Part shown: positions 59,633 through 64,000 of the stretch, one piece after another
Layout of the letters: every line of letters begins with the position of its first letter
How positions within the stretch are numbered: the stretch's first letter is position 1
Origin: Pelotomaculum sp. PtaB.Bin104
GTDB lineage: Bacteria; Bacillota; Desulfotomaculia; Desulfotomaculales; Pelotomaculaceae
Length of the DNA stretch: 64,000 nucleotides
Assembly (NCBI GenBank): GCA_002067205.1
Contig: MVQL01000241.1
Coordinates: 62,001-126,000 of the forward strand
Direction: 5' to 3'
Position numbers and translations under genes: made by a program
The notes under the pieces: model-generated
Told to the model about the DNA's origin: nothing
Seen by the model: only the letters and a program-made list of their open reading frames with translations
The model's database searches: none

Positions 59633-61787
59633 CACGTCAACCTCAAAGCCTACGGGAACAACGTGGAGAAAATCTTCACCGTTACCCCCGGCGGCGACCC
59701 CGGTGTGATCGCCCTTAAAGTCAGCGGGGTGGACAAGCTGACGGTCAATGAAAAAGGGGAGCTGGAGCTGGTCACCAGCCTGGGGATAGTCAAACTGACC
59801 ACACCCGTGGCCTACCAGATCATCGACGGCCAGCGAGTGGCTGTGGATATCGCCTATGAGGTCAATGGCGACAGTTACGGCTTTAAAGTAGGCGACTACA
59901 ATTACGCCTATCCCCTGGTGATCGACCCGCTGTTGGCTTCCACCTACCTGGGGGGCAGCGGCACCGAGTACATTTATAGCAGCATTGCTTTAGACGCCGG
60001 CGGCAACGTTTTTGTTACTGGAGTTACAAATTCTACGAACTTTCCCACGGTGGCGGGCGGCTTCAGTCAGACCCGCAGTGGTACTGATGCTTATGTGGCC
60101 AAGCTTAGCGCTGACTTCAGCCAACTCCTGGCCGGTACCTTCTTCGGGGGCAGCAGCAATGATTACGGTTATGCCATCACCGTTGCCGGCTCCGGCAACG
60201 CCTATATTACCGGTTATACGAATTCCACGAACTTTCCGTCTACGGCAACATCCAACTCCGGCGGCTATGACATGTTTGCAGCCAAGCTGGACGGCGACCA
60301 CCTGAACAGGATTGCCGCCACCTGCTTCGGCGGCTCAGGTGCTGATTATGCCTACGGCATCGCCCTGGACAGCAGCGGGAATGTCATTGCCGCTGGTTAT
60401 TCCGCCTCCACAATAAGTGGCATGACCGGGTACCAAAAGACTCTTTCCGGTTCCCAGGACGGAATAGTGGTAAAATTTAGCGCTGACCTCAGCCAGGTTC
60501 TGGGTTCCACCTATCTCGGCGGCAGCGGTAATGAGCAATATAATGCCGTGGTAGTAGATCAGGGCGGTAATGCTTATGTTGGCGGGTATACTAACTCAGC
60601 TGACTATCCAACCACTACCGGCGCCTTGCAAACCAATAACTTTAAGCCAGGTAATAACCAAGGCTGCGTGTCCGAACTGAGCAGCGACCTGTCCCAACTG
60701 GAGGCTTCCACTTATCTGGGCGGAACGAGCGGCACAAACACAATCGTGCGGGCCATAGCCCTGGACAACGGCGGGAACATCTATGTCACCGGTGAAACCG
60801 CTGATACCACTTCCCTGTCACCACAGGAGCCTTTCAGCTGGGCTTGGCCGGCACCAACGACGGCTTTGTGAGCAAGCTGAAAAGCGACCTGAGCGGCCCC
60901 CTGCAGGCTTCCACCTATATTGGCGGGCCTAACGGGAGCAGTTATTCCAAAGCCATAACCTGCAGCGGCGGCGAGGTATATATCGCCGGGTATACCACTT
61001 CAGCCAACTACCCCACTACTCCGGGAGCGTATCAGTTAAATTTAAAGAGCCAGGATGCTTTCGTAACGCGGCTGAACAGCACCCTGTCCGGCCCGCTGGT
61101 GGCTTCCACCTACCTGGGCGGGTCCAGCAGCGAATATGGCACTGCAGTGGCTGTCAGGGAGGGCAACGTTTATGTGGCTGGCTATTCCAATTCCACAGAC
61201 TACCCCGTAACATCAGGGGTTTACCAGGGAACAAAAGCCGGCGTGAATGACGCCTTTGTGGCCGAGCTTACCGGTCCTTCGAGTTCACACTTAACTACGA
61301 CCCAGCGCTTTTGTCCAACATCCAGGTTAACAAGGGGGCACTTATAGCTGTAAACTGGGTACTTGAAAGCACCGCAAATGCTGACAATATTAAAGACAAT
61401 ATTAAAGTTGTAGCTTATAATGAAAAAACCCAGGGCCTAACAAACGGTGCAGGGGAACTATTGACCCTTACATTCACTATCGGAAATAATGACAAGAGCG
61501 GGGACGTATTAAACCTGAACTTGAGTTCATTGCTGGTCTCCGACGCCTTAGGTGAAGGCATACCGGCGGAGGCTTCCAATGGCAAAGTAACTGTCGTTAC
61601 CCGAAACAAGGGCGACGTCAATGGGGATAACACTATAAATGTTCTGGATGTAGTAGGAACTTTAAACATCGCCCTGGATACAATTCAGCCCACTTTCGAA
61701 GAACGTTATGCTGCCGACGCCAATGACGATGGCACAGTTAATGTACTGGATGTGGTAAGCATTGTTAATACTATCTTGGGTAAATAA
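59633..61787 (+). pseudogene. SBBP-repeat / cohesin-like / dockerin surface protein, frameshifted and 5'-truncated
   Basis: The homology starts in mid-domain (N-L-K-A-Y-G, then TPGGDP) with no signal peptide, so the N-terminus is lost. Eight or so SBBP beta-propeller repeats follow (ASTYLGGSG, DAGGNVFVTG, T-N-S-x-x-F-P). A one-base loss near 60825 moves the frame (59663-60871 to 60844-61347). A second shift near 61275 leads into FEFTLNYDPALL, a cohesin-like domain, and then a type I dockerin: two GDVNGDNTINVLDVV-type calcium repeats ending at 61787. Intact proteins of this kind are large secreted adhesion or scaffold components. No cohesin scaffold is visible elsewhere in the window. Confidence 0.85.
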
Positions 61788-61918
61788 CTAGCTAAGTATC
61801 ACTTGACTAAATTTAACAATAGCCTGTGAATAATATTGGCTATGGCGGAAAGACCAAAGGTGTGCTGGAAACGAGTACGCCTCCCATTGTAAAAAGTAAG
61901 TCTAGGATGTATGAGAAT

Positions 61919-61955
61919 AAGCGTCTTCCTATCAAAACATGGGAAGACGCTTTTC
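61919..61955 (+). terminator. Terminator after the dockerin protein
   Basis: A perfect 11-bp stem AAGCGTCTTCC/GGAAGACGCTT (61919-61929 with 61942-61952) with a 12-base loop and a following TTCTGAA. About 130 bases after the stop. Confidence 0.75.
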
Positions 61956-62042
61956 TGAACTTAAACATCATGCCTGCCAGCTGGGTGTTAAATTAAGCTG
62001 GGGTAAAATTGTTGATAACCGCTACTGCTGGGCTTATATATG

Positions 62043-62157
62043 CCGGTTTTCCTGGCTATTTATACCGGTATGAGAGGGGGAAGTATTAGGAGTGAACGAG
62101 AAAGATGTTGACCTTAACCGGGGCACTATCCAAGTAAGGCAAATACTTTATCAGTGA
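62043..62157 (+). pseudogene. Relic of a tyrosine recombinase (integrase)
   Basis: P-V-F-L-A-I-Y-T-G-M-R-G-G in one frame is the box I region, with the catalytic arginine, of phage-type integrases. A frame change near 62090 leads to KDVDLNRGTIQVRQILY, the segment that follows box I, and then a TGA (62155-62157). Both ends of the gene are missing. It lies about 120 bases from the tRNA array, consistent with an old tRNA-targeting element. Confidence 0.72.
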
Positions 62158-62227
62158 ACCCCTGGGGAGCCGTGTTTTAAACAACCCAAGGCAGCAGGAA
62201 GCAGAAGAACCATTGATATTTAAAGAT

Positions 62228-62264
62228 AATGGCAAGGACTTCCACGCTCTGGAGCCTTGCCATT
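62228..62264 (-). terminator. Terminator of the minus-strand tRNA array
   Basis: AATGGCAAGG/CCTTGCCATT (62228-62237 with 62255-62264) forms a perfect 10-bp stem, extended by an inner TCCA/TGGA stem. It lies just downstream of tRNA-Lys, and TTATCTTTAAAT follows on the minus strand. Confidence 0.72.
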
Positions 62265-62275
62265 GCTATAATTTT

Positions 62276-62351
62276 TGGTGGACCATAAAGGAATCGAACC
62301 TTTAACCTGACGATTAAGAGTCGCCTGCTCTACCAATTGAGCTAATGGTCC
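62276..62351 (-). tRNA. tRNA-Lys (anticodon CTT)
   Basis: A 76-base cloverleaf with CCA encoded. Acceptor GGACCAT pairs with ATGGTCC. The anticodon loop CTCTTAA gives CTT. T-loop GTTCGATTC. Confidence 0.94.
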
Positions 62352-62368
62352 AAAATGTTAAACATTAA

Positions 62369-62453
62369 TGGTGGAGGGGGCTGGATTCGAACCAGCGAAG
62401 TCGTCGACGGCAGATTTACAGTCTGCTCCCTTTAGCCACTCGGGAACCCCTCC
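62369..62453 (-). tRNA. tRNA-Tyr (anticodon GTA)
   Basis: An 85-base class II tRNA with a long variable arm and encoded CCA. Acceptor GGAGGGG pairs with CCCCTCC. The anticodon loop holds CTGTAAA, giving GTA. Confidence 0.94.
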
Positions 62454-62466
62454 ATATTCATGTATC

Positions 62467-62544
62467 TGGTCGGGATGGAGGGATTTGAACCCCCGGCCTC
62501 TTGCTCCCAAGGCAAGCGCGCTAGCCAAACTGCGCTACATCCCG
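62467..62544 (-). tRNA. tRNA-Pro (anticodon TGG)
   Basis: A 78-base cloverleaf with CCA encoded. Acceptor CGGGATG pairs with CATCCCG. The stem CTTGC/GCAAG encloses CTTGGGA, giving TGG. First gene of the minus-strand array. Confidence 0.94.
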
Positions 62545-62561
62545 CAACAGTGACAAGAGAT

Positions 62562-62590
62562 ATTATAACTAAATTAATGGTGAGCGTCAA
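62562..62590 (-). promoter_or_regulatory. Promoter of the Pro-Tyr-Lys tRNA array
   Basis: On the minus strand: TTGACG (62590-62585), 17-base spacer, TATAAT (62567-62562), 17 bases before the tRNA-Pro 5' end. Confidence 0.8.
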
Positions 62591-62675
62591 GCATTATCCC
62601 AATGAAATATGAACAAAAAAATGTCCAGCATAAGCTGGACGGGGAGAGATAGAACTCACCAAAGCTTGACCAAAG

Positions 62676-62715
62676 AGGAGTATTTATAGTATGTACTTTG
62701 TCAGGAGTATTTATA
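62676..62715 (+). repeat. Direct repeats AGGAGTATTTATA upstream of metV
   Basis: Two identical 13-mers at 62676-62688 and 62703-62715, 27 bases apart centre to centre, each near an ACTTTG or CAAAG. They lie about 190-230 bases before the metV promoter and beyond the tRNA promoter. Possible regulator sites; nothing else is seen in this 515-base gap apart from the listed promoters and the metV leader. Confidence 0.5.
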
Positions 62716-62904
62716 CTTTGCCTCTCCAAATAGCCGAAGTTTTACACTTAAGCCGAATTAAACCACCCGTTGCAGGAACTTTGAGTTATAGAGAAATTCC
62801 GAAAAATCAAAAAATAATTTATAGACAAGCCTTCTGAAACTTAGCGTACTCATCATGACCACCCTTAAACAGCCGCTGGTTTATGACATTTGTTGCTGAA
62901 TTAA

Positions 62905-62933
62905 TTGACACCACTCTGTGTGAATATTATACT
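62905..62933 (+). promoter_or_regulatory. Sigma-A promoter of metV-metF
   Basis: TTGACA (62905-62910), 17-base spacer, TATACT (62928-62933). The start near 62940 gives a leader of about 120 bases. The leader holds GCAAAAGCG/CGCCTTTGC (one mismatch) around a GGTGGTACC that recalls a T-box core. Confidence 0.82.
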
Positions 62934-63059
62934 AATGCCTGGGTAAAAACAAAATTGTACGCCAGTTTCAGAGGATGATTCGGGCGGGCTTCTAATAATT
63001 ACTGCTGCAAAAGCGGTGGTACCCTGTTCGCCTTTGCCTCGGAAAGAAGGATAAGCGCT

Positions 63060-63728
63060 ATGATAGTTGCTGAGCAAAAACCAATAGCTGAGATTGCCGG
63101 CTATATCGATGACTGTAACAAAGTGCTGCTGGTTGGGTGCGCAGGTTGTGTTTCAATCTGCCTGACCGGGGGTGAGAAGGAAACCGGGATTTTGGCCGCT
63201 GCACTAAGGATCAAGCGCCGTCTGGAAGGCAGGCCGCTGGAAACAGTTACATGCACAGCAACGCGTCAGTGCGACCCGGAATATATTGATGACCTAGCGG
63301 ACCTAGTCATGGATGCCGATGCCGTAATATCGCTGGCTTGTGGTGTTGGTCCCCAGTACCTGGCCGCGCGGTTTCCGGATAAGCAGGTTGTGCCGGCCAT
63401 GAACACCAGTTTTGCCGGTGGCTCCAACGGACATGGCGTCTGGGAAGAATACTGCGGCCTGTGCGGAGACTGCGTCTTAAGCCTGACTGGCGGTATCTGC
63501 CCGATCATCCGGTGTGCCAAGAGTATCCTGAATGGTCCCTGTGGCGGTTCACAGTACGGAAAGTGTGAGATCAACAAAGATATTGACTGTGCCTGGCAAC
63601 TAATCCACGACCGGTTAAAGGCTCAAGGACGCCTGGAAACACTTAAGCAGGTATTGCCGCCAAAGGACTGGTCCCGCTCCCGCGACGGCGGGCCACGTAA
63701 GATAAGCAGGGAGGATGTGATGACCTGA
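63060..63728 (+). CDS. metV: MetV, zinc/iron-sulfur subunit of methylene-tetrahydrofolate reductase
   Basis: A 222-residue cysteine-rich protein. VGCAGCVSICL near residue 25, EEYCGLCGDCVLSLTGGICPI near 137 and a terminal NGPCGGSQYGKCE match the MTHFR C-terminal (MetV) family. MetV joins MetF in acetogen-type methylene-THF reductase and may link it to an electron carrier. AAGAAGG ribosome site. The metF frame follows with about four bases of overlap. Confidence 0.92.
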   Translation: MIVAEQKPIAEIAGYIDDCNKVLLVGCAGCVSICLTGGEKETGILAAALRIKRRLEGRPLETVTCTATRQCDPEYIDDLADLVMDADAVISLACGVGPQYLAARFPDKQVVPAMNTSFAGGSNGHGVWEEYCGLCGDCVLSLTGGICPIIRCAKSILNGPCGGSQYGKCEINKDIDCAWQLIHDRLKAQGRLETLKQVLPPKDWSRSRDGGPRKISREDVMT

Positions 63729-64000
63729 TCGACACTGAATGCAGCAGACTAGAGCAAGTCTTAAAAAGCGGCCGTCTTGCGGTTACTGCCGAAATTGGTC
63801 CGCCCAAGCACGCGTCAGCCGAAACAATTACTAAAGATGCAAATTTGTTAAAGGGCTATGTTGACGCTGCTAACATCACTGACTGCCAGACGGCCGTTGT
63901 GCGCCTGTCGAGCATCTGTGCCGGTGTGCACATAATCCGTGAAGGCGTTGAGCCGGTAATCCAAATGACCTGCCGGGACCGTAACCGGATTGCCATTCAA
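63725..64000 (+). CDS. metF: Methylene-tetrahydrofolate reductase MetF, truncated by the window end
   Basis: About 92 codons are present: TAEIGPPKHAS near residue 19, ANITDCQTAVVRLSS and IQMTCRDRNRIA are typical of the MetF TIM barrel. The frame shows no ATG, GTG or TTG near its 5' end; the first start-like codon is CTG at 63725, about 10 bases after GGGAGG. Either CTG is used or the start was altered. It forms the methyl branch step of the Wood-Ljungdahl pathway with MetV. Confidence 0.88.
   Translation, partial: MIDTECSRLEQVLKSGRLAVTAEIGPPKHASAETITKDANLLKGYVDAANITDCQTAVVRLSSICAGVHIIREGVEPVIQMTCRDRNRIAIQ

Noticed and set aside
62368-62553. Plus-strand open frame of 61 codons
   Set aside because: It is the antisense translation of tRNA-Tyr and tRNA-Pro, a well-known false protein pattern.
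1-64000. CRISPR arrays, toxin-antitoxin pairs or restriction/defence systems
   Set aside because: I found no regularly spaced repeats and no recognisable cas, methylase, nuclease or toxin genes.

Overview
The window looks like chromosome from a spore-forming, anaerobic, low-GC-to-mid-GC Gram-positive bacterium of the Desulfotomaculum/Pelotomaculum type (Clostridia, Peptococcaceae sensu lato). This is an inference from gene content: an uninterrupted sigK, Gram-positive-style Lgt and SLH-domain proteins, a split ADP-forming acyl-CoA synthetase, a Na+-translocating decarboxylase beta subunit with a biotin carrier, and a metV-metF pair of the Wood-Ljungdahl methyl branch. TTG and GTG starts with strong GGAGG sites are frequent.

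Bases 1-41300 are a large surface-polysaccharide region made of several clusters on both strands. From the left: a broken GT2 gene abutting an antisense scrap of rfbB; a Wzx flippase; a dTDP-3-acetamido-3,6-dideoxyhexose set (fdtA, fdtB and an fdtC-like hexapeptide acetyltransferase); and a damaged dTDP-sugar operon (GT4, rfbA C-terminal remnant, rfbC, frameshifted rfbD, rfbB). Next come two rhodanese lipoproteins. A plus-strand exopolysaccharide operon (12137-21067) follows, with SH3 membrane protein, Wzz, BY-kinase-like ATPase, epimerases, GT4, SLH/NodB deacetylase, DUF218, FemAB-like protein and a priming sugar transferase. Then come a beta-helix protein, a second Wzz plus O-antigen ligase/polymerase, wecC, a second Wzx, more glycosyltransferases, a secreted CBM protein, a heparinase II/III protein and an orphan DegT aminotransferase. 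The clusters overlap in function (two Wzz, two Wzx, two related GT2, two DegT). A 166-bp non-coding block occurs twice, which suggests duplication and rearrangement.

Bases 41300-55130 are mostly conserved core: a Mn2+-type (yybP-ykoY) riboswitch controlling a GDT1/TMEM165 transporter, sigK, mobA, yqeG, the aroE-aroC-aroK-aroB shikimate run, a CBM25-like single-domain protein, lgt and a second GDT1 paralogue. A convincing sigma-54 promoter with two upstream TGCA-N4-TGCA palindromes precedes a biotin carrier / TerC / decarboxylase-beta / OadG-like small-subunit cluster.

Bases 55130-64000 hold tRNA-Pro(GGG), a decayed IS21-type element, a truncated DASS-type transporter, the two subunits of ADP-forming acyl-CoA synthetase, a frameshifted SBBP-repeat/cohesin-like/dockerin protein, a tyrosine-recombinase relic, a minus-strand tRNA array (Pro-Tyr-Lys) and the metV-metF operon, which runs off the end.

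Broken reading frames are concentrated in surface-polysaccharide and mobile regions, while housekeeping genes are intact. This fits real decay of accessory DNA, but single-base sequencing errors cannot be excluded without reads.
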